Below, piece after piece: positions 1-10,903 of a DNA stretch of 64,000 nt; position 1 is the stretch's first letter, and each line of letters opens with the position of its first letter. The stretch spans positions 30,986,589-31,050,588 of the forward strand of contig OY997658.1 of NCBI GenBank assembly GCA_963921795.1, given 5' to 3'. This DNA comes from Nannobrachium achirus. Taxonomy: Eukaryota; Chordata; Actinopteri; Myctophiformes; Myctophidae. Made by a program: the position numbers and the translations under genes. Below the pieces are notes generated by a model. It had not been told where the DNA came from and did not search any database. It saw nothing but the letters and a program-made list of their open reading frames with translations.

Positions 1-250
1 TCACTAATAAATTAATATCAATTAAACTATTGAACCTTTCTCTTAGCAAGTTACTAGCCCACGATTCCCGAGTAAGCCGGTCGATTTGACATATGGCGCG
101 AGTGTGTGGTGGCTAAACTGTGGGACTAGTAGCGTGCCGAAGTTTAGGAAGTTCAGGCTACATACACACAGACACACAGACACACAGACAGACAGACACA
201 CAGACCCACACGGCCACGTATAGGGAGCCTGTGCTTCACACAGCTCCAAA
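1..250 (-). repeat. left arm of large inverted repeat (repeat J)
   Basis: Positions 1-250 are a reverse-complement copy of about 830-1067. The arms include a (CACAGA)n stretch, the TGAACTTCC/GGAAGTTCA segment and outer AT-rich ends. The arm may continue beyond the window start. The repeat class is unknown. Confidence 0.85.
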
Positions 251-769
251 AACATATGGTGTGTAGGTAGTACCCTACCTAAGTCAAAGCCTAGACAATA
301 AATGTACAGTAGCCAAGGCATGTTCCCATCACACCATCTCCAAAACCACAGAAAAAGCAAACCTAAGCCATTCTTGTTTATTTCCTTGCAGAGTCCAGGC
401 TCGGATATACCAGATGGCATCTGTGAATAGACTGGTGAAGAATATCTCCTTCTGTCTGCCTATACACGACTACACTCTGCAAACTGTTATAGTGCTTATA
501 TCCTTGACTGACGTCCCACTCCAGACAAGTAAACAAAGGCACTGAAATAGCTGAGCAGCAAGATGACTTATTTTACTTCATAGCTTTTCAAGGTAGCATT
601 CTTCTTTAACCATTTGAACCCTAGTGTACCCCAACACTACCCATTCTGGGCATGTCATAGTAGGCGAACATTCATCGGAATGCGTCACAATCAGCTTATT
701 TCGGTGAAGAGGGGGGAAAAGAGTGGGATAGACCGCTATAGATGCTGTTCAATGTCTATCAATCTTCAA

Positions 770-1461
770 CAGACCCTAGGGGGTCCCCAGAGTTCCAAAT
801 CTTTGTGTGATAGAAACCTTTTTCTCCTTTTTGGAGCTGTGTGAAGCACAGGCTCCCTATACGTGGCCGTGTGGGTCTGTCTGTGTGTCTGTGTGTGTGT
901 CTGTATGTAGCCTGAACTTCCTAAACTTCGGCACGCTACTAGTCCCACAGTTTTGCCACCAAACACTCGCGCCATATGTCAAATCGACCGGCTTACTCGG
1001 GAATCGTGGGCTAGTAACTTGCTAAGAGAAAGGTTCAATAGTTTAATTGATATTAATTTATTAGTGAATTAATTTTCCCCATTGACTTATAATGGGAATC
1101 GCAAAAACTCACATTCAATTATTTGTCTCTCACAAACCATAGGGGCTAGAGTTTCAAGACTTGGAGAGGAGGTTCATAATGATTTCAAGGATTAAATAAA
1201 AAAAAAAATGTGTCATTTGGCCGCATGGTGGCGCCATAACACCCCACTTTACGTTTTGGCCTGTAACTCTTGAACCGTAGGTCGGAAAATTAAAAATATT
1301 TTTACCCTGGATTCCTTGGGTCATGACGCATCTCCCCATATAGGCCACGCCCATTTGCGCCATGATAGATTTTCCGCCATCTTGAATTTTCTCCAAAACA
1401 CACTTTTTGCTCCTTTTCCTACATATTTTCTTCAAATGTCACAAAAATCGGTACACATGAT

Positions 1462-1521
<60 letters not shown>

Positions 1522-1912
1522 CTCCACTTCACACGGGTGTGATTTTTTATATTAATAACCACTTGAAACCTAGCGTCCATATTCTGAGAACTTTGGCCAA
1601 AAATAGTAGATCTACAAGCTCACAACACCTTGCAGCGAGGCGTTGTGAGCTTGTAGATCGGCTGTTTTCAGCAAAGAGGTTTGGTGTAGAGGGGGGAAAA
1701 AGAGTAGACTAAGTACAGAGTGAAAGTTCAAGTTTATAAAGTATTGAAGGTTCAAGTGGTTAAATATCTGAAAACACAAATTGACATGAATCCAAAATAC
1801 ACTGACGATTGTGCTGCCAAACAATGAAACTATATGGAATCTATAAAAAGGTTGTGGGGCTCCCTGCTTCATCTCTCTCTCAACTAAGGCCTGAAAATGT
1901 TGAAGACCCCTG
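770..1912 (+). mobile_element. hAT-type family A element, interrupted
   Basis: The 5' fragment at about 770-828 carries TCTTCAACAG and CCAAATCTTTGTGTGATAG. The 3' fragment at 1541-1912 ends with the inverted repeat GTTGAAGACCCCTG. It matches the intact family A copies at 41016-41387 and 44050-44515. A palindrome lies at 1600-1669. Confidence 0.65.
829..1540 (+). repeat. repeat J copy inserted in a hAT family A element
   Basis: 829-1067 is the second arm of the inverted repeat. It is followed by a conserved non-coding block (1068-1460, with CCGTAGGTCGGAAAATT) and a (CA)n tail at 1463-1520. On both sides lie fragments of the same family A element: its 5' end at about 770-828 and its remainder at 1541-1912. 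This unit therefore appears to have inserted into that element. Confidence 0.65.
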
Positions 1913-2390
1913 ATGTATATTGTTAAAGTGGTTAAAAAGCAGGACCAATAAAATATATTTATACTATATGCTCATATTTAATCCCTTAGAGTCAGCCATA
2001 CTAGTACTGACAACAAGTAACTGAATCTATTTCTCACACTGTCAACCGTTGTAATGCCATACAAGGGATTATATATACTGTAGTCAGACATGATCGAATT
2101 GCAGATATAATTGCTCAATAAATAGTCTCTCCAGGGCTAGAAGTTGATGCACGCACCAATGTTGAGAGTAACTGGTTTAGAAAATGTCTAGACACTGATT
2201 TTCTTTTAACGATGTGACAGCAAATACACATGGTGTTGTCGTTGTAGACGAGTGCCACTATGTTGTACATATTCTGGAGTACATATTCCAGTTAATTGGA
2301 CCTGTCCTACACTGTATATGGAACAAGCAAACATGTCTGAGGTAAATATCAGGAGCTTATTGAAATAACCACAGGGTTGGGTTATAGGTG

Positions 2391-2888
2391 TTAAAGTTAT
2401 ACCATGTAACTTTTTTTATAAAACAAATCTTAAAATTGTCCTAACTGTTAAATCGCTAAAGTTTTAGAACCCCCACTCCGTTATTTTCAGCTTCTAAAGC
2501 CTTCTCTTTATATGTTTTCTATTATCCCTACCGGGGACCGGTTTTCGCGGAAAAATTGCGTCATCACACTACCGGCCAATCACAGCGAGGGTTATACACT
2601 GCCGGCCAATCACAGCGCATCTTGGAGTGGGGTCGCTAGGGCGGCCATATTTGTAGTCTCCCATGTGTCTCTATACTCGGGTGCACGGTGAAGCATGGGT
2701 GAAGGAGTGTATCTCCGGAATGGCTGAACGCACAGCAACCAGGCACCCCTCAAAAGATAGATCTCGGCGAGGTGGAGGCAGACGCGGGGGTGTGAGAACC
2801 GAAAAACGACCGAAAGACGCGGACGCGACCGAGGTTTGCTATAGAGCTACTGACCACAAGTTGAGCAACTTACACAGTATAGCTTTAA
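2391..2888 (+). mobile_element. non-autonomous DNA element, family D, copy 1
   Basis: About 498 bp with imperfect terminal inverted repeats (AAAGTTATACCATGTAACTT against AAGTTG..ACACAGTATAGCTTTAA). The GC-rich middle contains CCGGCCAATCACAGCG twice. A reverse-orientation copy is at 16158-16646. An imperfect ~45-bp direct repeat lies at 2349-2395 and 2958-3007. No coding capacity. Confidence 0.7.
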
Positions 2889-3088
2889 CTACTCATCAAA
2901 TGTGTATGTGTGTGTGCGCACATGGATGAGGTATGCACAGTATGCAGAAGCACACGTGCATATCAGGAGTTGACTGAAATAATCATTGGGTTGGGTTATA
3001 GGAGTCAATTACTTAACTTTATTTTTGGTTGCCTTGGACTTACACAACAGATTGTATGAGGTCTGCAGATGGCATGCCTCTCTAAGAT

Positions 3089-3146
3089 AGTGAGAGAGAG
3101 AGAGCGAGAGAGAGAGAGAGAGAGAGTGTGTGTGTGTGTGCGTGTG

Positions 3147-3185
<39 letters not shown>

Positions 3186-3210
3186 TTGCGTGCGTGCGTG
3201 CGTGCATGTA
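3089..3210. repeat. compound microsatellite (GA)n(GT)n(GCGT)n
   Basis: Tract of GA repeats followed by GT and then GCGT tetranucleotides. Peptides read through it (ACVRACVR, CVCVCV) are artefacts. Confidence 0.98.
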
Positions 3211-4320
3211 TGCAAGCCAGTATGTGTACACACACAGACGCACACACTATATACAGCATACATATACTGTACAGTACAGTGTATGAATGTGTCTATATAT
3301 ACACCCAAATGCTCCGACATTGCCAGAGTTTTTGTCTGAGTTATTGCACTTGGCGACACGTCCATCAACATGTTCAGGTTACAGTACCCAGCACTGGCCG
3401 GGTTAGTGCGTGGGTGAAACAGACTCTCTCTCTCCCTCCCTCAGTCCTTCCCTCTATGCAATAAACCCAGCCTATGCTGGGTACCGAAAGCTGAACTGAG
3501 CATCAACTCAGAAAATCAGGTCTTGTTATCTATAGTATGCCTCTGAGCATTCTGATTCAACTGTACATATGTTTCTGCCAGCCCACTGCGTCTGCTGTTG
3601 CTATCCAGTTAGGTTGGGTGTATCATTCCTACTCTGGCATCCGGTTGTATATAGAAAAAGTGGTGTCAAACTTGTCGAAAATAATCTAAATGGAGTTGCA
3701 TTTAGTGTGCAGTGTTCTTCCCTATTTCAATCTGTGTTAACAGATGCCATGAGGTGACGGTAGTGCCAGTCTGCCAGATAACCCTGCGAACATGAAACCA
3801 CATAAAAGCATACGACAGCATTCAACGCTGGGTGGAAAATGGACGCCTGTGGAACAATTACCGTTTCATTTAGCCGCGTCGAGCTGAAATTGATAGCTAT
3901 AGCAACCTCTCCCTAATACCTCTCCCAAATGTGGGTGGAGAGGAAGAGAAATGGAGGGTCTGTTTGGCTAATGAACATGCAGACAGAGGATGGATGAGTG
4001 AAGTGCCACTTGCGCTCATTCCCAGGGTGCTTTGCACTCCAGTAAAGCCAAGTTGTTCGGTCCCAAGGTGCTTTTCTTTGGGAGAATTCGTCAGATGTTG
4101 TCTGCTTTTAGAGGGGCTGTTGTTGTGCGCGTGCGTGTTAGCGTGCGGGGGGAATACAGAGCAGGCTGCAAGCTATCGGGAAAGACGACTTCAGAGCACT
4201 GTGGGTTTTCATAGCGAATGTGGGGAGAAGGGAAAAAAAGTGAGAGTGCTGGGGGAGGCAGAGCAAAGATAATTGTGTTTTTAAAGTTTCTTCTGAAGAT
4301 AAAGCAAACAAGTTTGTGAA
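3211..4320. other. intron sequence, no gene seen
   Basis: Mostly unique-looking sequence in the intron downstream of the PSI exon, with a short CT stretch at 3424-3440. No exon with semaphorin similarity or other recognisable feature. Confidence 0.6.
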
Positions 4321-4456
<136 letters not shown>

Positions 4457-4475
4457 GTGGCCAGCCTGTACTCAC

Positions 4476-4593
4476 GGGACACTTGGTGATGCTTTGTTCC
4501 CATTGGTTCATTCGGACGCTCTCCTCTAGTGTAGTACACTTCTTGAGCACCAGGTCCCAGCCGCAGTACGGATCCCTGGCTCCTATGCACGCT
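4476..4593 (-). CDS. sema5a: sema5a exon, PSI domain, 39 codons
   Basis: A 118-nt exon encoding ACIGARDPYCGWDLVLKKCT then TLEESVRMNQWEQSITKCP. C-x-GARDPYCGWD is the signature of the plexin-semaphorin-integrin (PSI) domain. The TLEES-MNQWEQSI continuation is class 5 specific and SEMA5A-like. One base joins the previous exon and the end is phase 0 after KCP. The donor is GTGAGT. Only 22 nt into the following intron the transcript enters a ~130-nt (CU)n tract. The next exon would start the first thrombospondin repeat and is not in the window. Confidence 0.97.
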
Positions 4594-4730
4594 CTGGGGA
4601 AGAAGGAATGGGTTAGGGTGGAATGAGGTGAGCATCTGCTAGTTACATACAAGTTAAAAAGGCAACCTGAACCTAGAGATGTGCATAGTTGAGCCATGTT
4701 TGGCAGTAGACAAAAAAAAAAGATCACACC

Positions 4731-5403
4731 CAGGACCGTACCTAATATGTTCCCCAGGTTCTATGTTCCCCAGGTTCTGTTCCCCATTTACCCCCCCCAA
4801 AAAAGGTTCTATGTTCCCCAGGTTCTATGTTCCCCATTTACCCCCCAAAAAAGGTTCTATGTTCCCCGCTTATCTAAAAGTGGTCCTATGTTCCCCAGGT
4901 TCTATGTTCCCCACTTCCCCCCAAAAAAGGTTCTATGTTCCCCGCTCAATTTACAATAGGTTCTATGTTCCCCACTTATCCAAAAATGCAGGAAACATTC
5001 CTTTATAATTATTAATAACATCTCAAAACACCCAATAATGGGGAGAGATTACGAATACTAGTGGGACAGGGGGCACTAGGGACATCTGGACACCATACTT
5101 TTGTTATGTCTGGGCATCTAGACGAGTGGGCACCTGGACATCTGGGCAATAGGGACAGGTGGGCATTTGGACGAGTGGGCACATAGACGAGTGGGCACTT
5201 AGGGGTGGAGACATCTGGGCACCTGGGCAAGATGTCCCACCATTTCCTGCATTTGAGTGTGGAACATACTGTACATTTTTTGTGGGGAACATACAGTAGA
5301 TCCTGTTTTCGGTGGGGTGGGGAACATAGAACCTGGGGAACATAGAACCTTTTTGGGGGGTAAGTGGGGAACATAGAACCTGGGGAACATAGGGTGGACC
5401 CTG
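4731..5403. mobile_element. foldback element with GTTCTATGTTCCCC iterations
   Basis: Arms of opposite orientation (4731-4985 and 5265-5403) are both built from iterated GGTTCTATGTTCCCC units. The outer ends start CAGGACCGTACC and CAGGGTCCACCC when read inward. The centre (5100-5250) carries a second short tandem repeat around GACGAGTGGGCAC. No coding capacity and no clear target duplication. Confidence 0.65.
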
Positions 5404-5405
5404 AC

Positions 5406-6148
5406 ATAACACACACAGACAAAGCCCGGTGTAGGAGCGGGAGAGAGAGGAGAGAGTGATATGCTAGAAAACAAGTGAGAGAATTGTGACCGACAAATAA
5501 ATAGTGGAAAGATGTTTGTGTTTGTGAGTGTGTATGAACAAATGTGCATGTGTGCATGCAGGCGTAATATCAGCAGCCTGAAATAATGTCTCTCTCTCAC
5601 ACATACACACATGGCACGCACACACAAGCGCACACGCGCACGCATACAATGTGCTGACTGATTATTCAGGTAATCTTCTGCCAAACACCGGGATTATGTT
5701 TCCGTGTTTGCCTACATTTCTGACTCAAACAAGCCTGTCATGCTGGCAAATAATGCAGTGCATGGGGGCCATTGGGGGGATAGCTGAGCCGTCCAGGTTC
5801 TCCTGCCTCTTCCATCTCCCTCCGGTGGTTTATGGAGTGCAATAAAAAGGCCTGATGTCTCCCGTTTCACGCAAAATGTGAGATTGGAGTGACAACACAA
5901 TGACATATCTCGGAGCCACAGGCATCGACGCAGTGTGAAATGTAACCAAAGGTGTCCTCGCGAGCCATAACAATGAGGCGCCACGCAAACCTGCACGTGC
6001 GCTCGTACGTGAGAGGGCAACAACGCGGCTCATCCGTGCACACAGGGGCGCGGGGGGAAAGGCAGAAATGCCATAGCGCTCTCACACGCGAGGGTGCGAG
6101 CATTATGTTCATCCATGCCTGCAACGCACGTGCGCGCACACACATGCA
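5406..6148. other. intron sequence, no gene seen
   Basis: Unique-looking intronic DNA with short GT/CA runs at 5520-5645 and a CpG-rich stretch at about 5990-6060. No supported gene. Confidence 0.55.
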
Positions 6149-6755
6149 TGGGCGTCACAAGGGGGAGGGGGGGAGTGGGACTGAGTTACTAGGGCCCAAG
6201 GTGGAGGGGCCTTAATTATTTTATACTATTGAAAAATAGCAGATATACAAGCTTGTAGATCTGCTATTTTTGAAGTCGTGAAAATGTGTGCAAATCTTTG
6301 AATATATGTATTTTTCAAGCGAACATTTGTAACTCAAATTTTGCTTCTGGGGGGTCCCTGGAACTAAATATTTTGAGATAGGGGTCCGTGGCCAAATACC
6401 GTACATATCAATTTGGGGGTCCTTCACATGAAAAGGTTTGAGCACCACTGACATAGAAACATAGGGTTTTTAAAAAAAAACTTTTCTAAAAGGATTTACT
6501 GTAGAAGACATTTACAGAATCTGGTCAAAAATATTCAAAGACTTGTACACATTTTCATGATTACAGATCTACAAGCTCGCAGCGCAGCACTCGGTGCCAC
6601 GTACGCTGTGAGCTTGTATATCTGCTATTTTTCAATAGTTAAAGCATTAAATAACGCATAATAATGTGTTCCCAATCTAAATGGGTTAGAACATTCATGG
6701 GAGGCCCACAGTGAATCCTTGTACCCAGGGCCCAGAATTTGGTGCGACACCCTTG
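6149..6755 (+). mobile_element. family G hAT-like element carrying a family B element
   Basis: Ends resemble GGGGCGTCAC and GTGCGACACCC. Family G is recognised by CTAGGGCCCAAGGTGGAGGG on the left and CCTTGTACCCAGGGCCCAGA on the right. A family B element (about 6221-6672) lies between. It contains two palindromes: a minimal 40-bp one at 6231-6271 and a longer one at 6563-6632. Confidence 0.6.
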
Positions 6756-8327
6756 CGCACACACGCACACGCACATGCATGCACACAAGTGCGCACACAA
6801 ACACGCATGCACACAGCAGCTGACGTAGTGTCTAGGGGGTAACAATAGCCAGAGAGTTATGGACTATTTCTGTTCAGACGGGGGTATCGCGGGTGACGAC
6901 AGCAAGGCAAGATGAAAGGGAAAAGGAACAAGCTAATACCTGTCTTTTTAAAGGGCCCGGAGGGAATTACAGCGTCTACATTGCCGGTCACTGAACCACG
7001 GGGTCTCTCACACGCCCCGCAGTGAAATACAGAGACAAGCTGTCTAATATTTCAAAATCGTTAAACCCCTTAAGGAAACAGTGACTAGTGAACTCCCCCA
7101 GCGAGTGTCAGTCAGCGTCGGTACGGTAGCGGCGTGTCCTCGTCTGTCTTTACTATCCTTTGTCCTTCTCTTTATTGTTCAGCCACCTGTTTTCGAAAAA
7201 AATTGTCTGTCTATCTGTGCTTCTGTTCAGGGGCGTCACAAGGGGGGAAAAGTGGGACTGAGTTACTAGGGCCCAAGGTGGAGGGGCCTTAATTATTTTA
7301 TACTTTAGCTATTGAACAATAGCAGATATACAAGCTCACAGCACAGCACTGAGTGCCGCGCTGCAAGCTTGTAGATCTGCTATTTTTGAAAAGTCGTGAA
7401 AATGTGTGCAAATCTTTGAATATACAGTATGTATTTTTTATGCAAACATTTGTAACTCAAGTTTTGCTTCTGGGGGGTCCCTGGAACGAAATATTTTGAG
7501 TCTGTGGCCAAATACATATAATTTTGGGGTCCTTCACATGAAAAAGTTTGAGCACCACTGATATAGAAACATAGGTTTTTCAAAAAACCTTACAAGGATT
7601 TGAAATATTCAAAGACTTGCACAAAATGTTCACGATTTTTCAAAAATCTACAAGCTCGCAGCACGGCACTCTGTGCCGTGCAGTGAGCTTGTATATCTGC
7701 TATTTTTCAGTAGTTAAAGCACAAAATAATGCGTAATAATGCAGTCTAAATGGCTTACAGTTTTTCATGATTGTTAACACACGTTTTTCACTACACTAAC
7801 GGCTTTTTCAAAACTGCACACACAAAACTGAAAACCTCACACACAAAATGCTAAACCTCACACTCCCTTCTCAAGATGATCACTTTGCCATCAAATCACT
7901 TAACTGTGTTCACAAAATGGAACTTGTGTTTTCATTTCACCTGACACTCCCTTCCCAAGATGACTCTTTGCCATAAAATCACTTAACTGTGTTCACAAAA
8001 TGGAACTCATGTTTTATTTGGTACACACTGCCATATTTTCCAATGACACATACCTTTCATTCAGTACACACAACTAAGCATTTGCTGCACACTACCAAGC
8101 AACTACAGCACAATGAAGTGCAAAATTGAAAACACAATCATTGAGATGGAACACACCATATGAATGACATTGACTCTGGAGAATGAGCTATTTCTCCTTT
8201 CGTAAAATTACTCAGTGTTGGCCTACTTTTTTTATATAGTCAAACATACAACAGCACACAAATATGCAACCAAAAAGTTTTATTTGGGTGGATGATTTAC
8301 AGTAGATTTAGGCACCATGCCTCCAGT

Positions 8328-8492
8328 CAGAGATGGGCACAAAATACAAAAAAGTATTTTTGAAAAAAATCTAAATACTTGGTCAGTACTTGGTCTAATA
8401 TTGACCAGGATAGTGTCACCAAGATCCTGGTGACACTATCCTGGTATTTGTATCTTTGTAAATCATTTTTTTGTATTTTGTGCCCATCTCTG
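8328..8492. mobile_element. 165-bp hAT-like palindromic element
   Basis: Inverted ends CAGAGATGGGCAC / GTGCCCATCTCTG. Flanking 8-bp duplication is CCTCCAGT (8320-8327) and CCTCCGGT (8493-8500), one mismatch. Nested inside the TA-target element. Confidence 0.8.
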
Positions 8493-8504
8493 CCTCCGGT
8501 TCCT

Positions 8505-8830
8505 GTCTCAATGTTCAGTGTGCAACAACTGAACATTGTGTGTAGTGTTTAGACAACAAGGTGATATGTAATTGACATCAGACCTGAATGTGTAGAGTTT
8601 TGAATAGTTGTGTTTTGTGTGTTGATACTTTGAGATTTTACGTGAGATGTGTGTGCAACAACTGAACATTGTGTGTAGTGTTTAGACAACAAGGTGAAGT
8701 GTAATTGACATGGAGTGTATTGTAGGTTGATGCTTTGAGATTTTACACGAGAAGTGTGTGCAACAACCGAACATTGTGTGTAGTGTATTGTATAGTAGTA
8801 GACAATAAGGTGATGTGTAATTGACATCAG
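8505..8830. repeat. three ~130-bp diverged tandem units
   Basis: Each unit contains TGTGCAACAAC-GAACATTGTG, a GACAA-AAGGTGA segment and TTGACAT. Part of the 7758-8977 element. Confidence 0.75.
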
Positions 8831-9570
8831 AGTGTAAAGAAGGAGAAACCGAGTCTAATCATGAAAAGCGAGAGTGAAGTAGTGCCAAATCAAGTCAAGC
8901 TATAGGTACATGAAGTGAAGGTTGTGAAAATTGTGCCAAATTTTACATTTTTGTGTGTTAACAATCATGAAAAACTGTAAACCCCCTCCCCCTATGAAGA
9001 ACATTCATGGGGGGCCCGCAGTGAATCCTTGTACCCAGGGCCCAGAATTTGGTGCGACGCCCCTGCATGTATCTTTATTGTTCACCCGTCTGTTTTCCAA
9101 AAGGTGTCTGCCTGCCTGTGTGTCTGCATCTCTCTGTCTGCATCAATCTGTCTTGCACTCTGGAACACCAAATAACAGTTGAAAGCTTGCGGTAGGCTTG
9201 ACTTCAAGGAGAGTAACAATGGATGATGAAAGACTATCAAATAACAACAGGCGCCTTTTTTATATAAAGACATTGATCTTACAATCCCTCCTAATAAGAA
9301 TCTTTATATCTATTTTGACAAGGCCAACACATACAGGTGCGATTCTGTTTTACATGCTAACGTGTGTGTATTTCTTCCTCGGCTGAGAAACCACCGACAC
9401 AGCAGCCACAACTGCATGTGTTGTCTTTGGCAAATAAAAATACAATAATAATTACATACGTCGATGGAGTGTCTCTCCGGCAGACGGGGAACTCAATTCG
9501 AGAACATTGTGTGAGGGAGAGAGGAGCATGTTTGAGTGTGTGAATGAGAGCAATGGAGAGAGTGTATACC

Positions 9571-9596
9571 GTGTGTGTGTGTGTGTGTGTGTGTGC

Positions 9597-9679
<83 letters not shown>

Positions 9680-9700
9680 TGAGTGAGTGAGTGAGTGAGT

Positions 9701-9733
<33 letters not shown>
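9571..9733. repeat. compound microsatellite (GT)n(GCGT)n(GAGT)n(GA)n
   Basis: Four adjoining simple-repeat blocks over about 160 bp. Confidence 0.98.
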
Positions 9734-10903
9734 CAAGAGAAACAGGCAGACTGTGAGGCAGAGTTGAGCTCTTGGCACTTGGAGTGGCCCAGACAAAAGC
9801 AGATTTTATTAAAGGCTTTTAAATCTCAATGAGAGGCCCCTCGCCGCCGTCACACAGGTCTAACTCCGTCCATAAAAAAGGCCAACTTATGAGCATTAAG
9901 CCCAATTCATACTCCAGGCCATGGCGGTACCACATGGCGGTACCACATCTTGTCAAAGATATTATACCATATTATTTTACAAAATACATATCAATTTGAG
10001 GGTATTTGACATGAACATGATTGAGAACCACTGGCTTAGGACGTCCTAGACCACTGGTTCCCAAACAGTGGGTCGGGACCCATTTGTGGGTCGCTGACCA
10101 ATTTTTATGGGTCACGACTCGAGTGAAATTCTTGTCCTACATTTAAAATATATTTATATACTGTATATACTGTATATTTTTTTGTTTTTCAAGAGATAAT
10201 ATTTTTAAATAAAACATTTAAAAATACATGAATATATTTTAAAACAAACCAAATAACCTACAAACTAAATTCCCTAAATAAAAAATAATGCTAATGAACA
10301 GATTCACTGCCATTTTCCAATCTTTTTATATGCCCAGAGCGCCATCGACTTAACACAACGCTTGCCATCGCGTCGCCAACACAATACACTATTCACTGCC
10401 AAGGCTTTTTCATATAATATTGACCTGATTCTGGAGCGCGTGCACACGGTGTGCGCGCCCACCCCAGTTCATGGCCACGTTACGTGTGTTCTTTCGTGCG
10501 GGGAAAACATAATCCATACGGTGAAATTCATGCTTCACCGAGAGAGAGCTGAAATGGACCCGTTGCACGATGTGGGGAGATGGTAGGAAAAAAAGGGGAG
10601 AAAACAGCTGTTTTTCCAGCGTGGACACAGTGGCTCTGAATGAGGAAGTGAAACGTGGTCACATTGCTCAGAGCCTGGCTCTCCTACAGTGTGGACGTGT
10701 CGCTGCTTGCTCCCGCTTACGCTCGCTTATGCTTACATTCTTCTGCTGATACTGATGTTTTATTTTTCTTTTTTTCTTTGAGAAACTACAAATGGATCCT
10801 GGATACTTATAAAACCTCCGGGATTGTTTTTTGCTGTACTGCAATATACTATTTTTTTCACTTGGTGACTGGATACGTGGCATCTAGCTAACTAGCTATC
10901 AAG

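Larger units (their letters stand above)
7758..8977. mobile_element. Tc1/mariner-like non-autonomous element
   Basis: Inverted ends CAGTTTTTCATGATTGTTAA and TTAACAATCATGAAAAACTG are flanked by TA on both sides. The uninterrupted target can be read in the other family G copies (AATGGGTTAAACCCC near 57745). The interior holds three diverged ~130-bp tandem units (about 8505-8830) and an inserted 165-bp hAT-like element. No transposase. Confidence 0.85.
7228..9066 (+). mobile_element. family G composite with nested family B and TA-target element
   Basis: Starts CAGGGGCGTCACAAGG and ends GGTGCGACGCCCCTG. Inside are a family B element (7285-7757, palindromes at 7317-7388 and 7640-7708) and a 1.2-kb TA-target element (7758-8977). 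The flanks 7158-7227 and 9067-9130 are imperfect copies of one another and touch the element ends. Confidence 0.7.

Noticed and set aside
1068-1460. Conserved-looking block as a regulatory element
   Set aside because: It belongs to a dispersed repeat with a (CA)n tail; nothing shows regulatory function.
6149-6156. Target duplication GCGCACAC for the family G copy at 6.1 kb
   Set aside because: The flanks are CA-rich, so the match is not distinguishable from chance.
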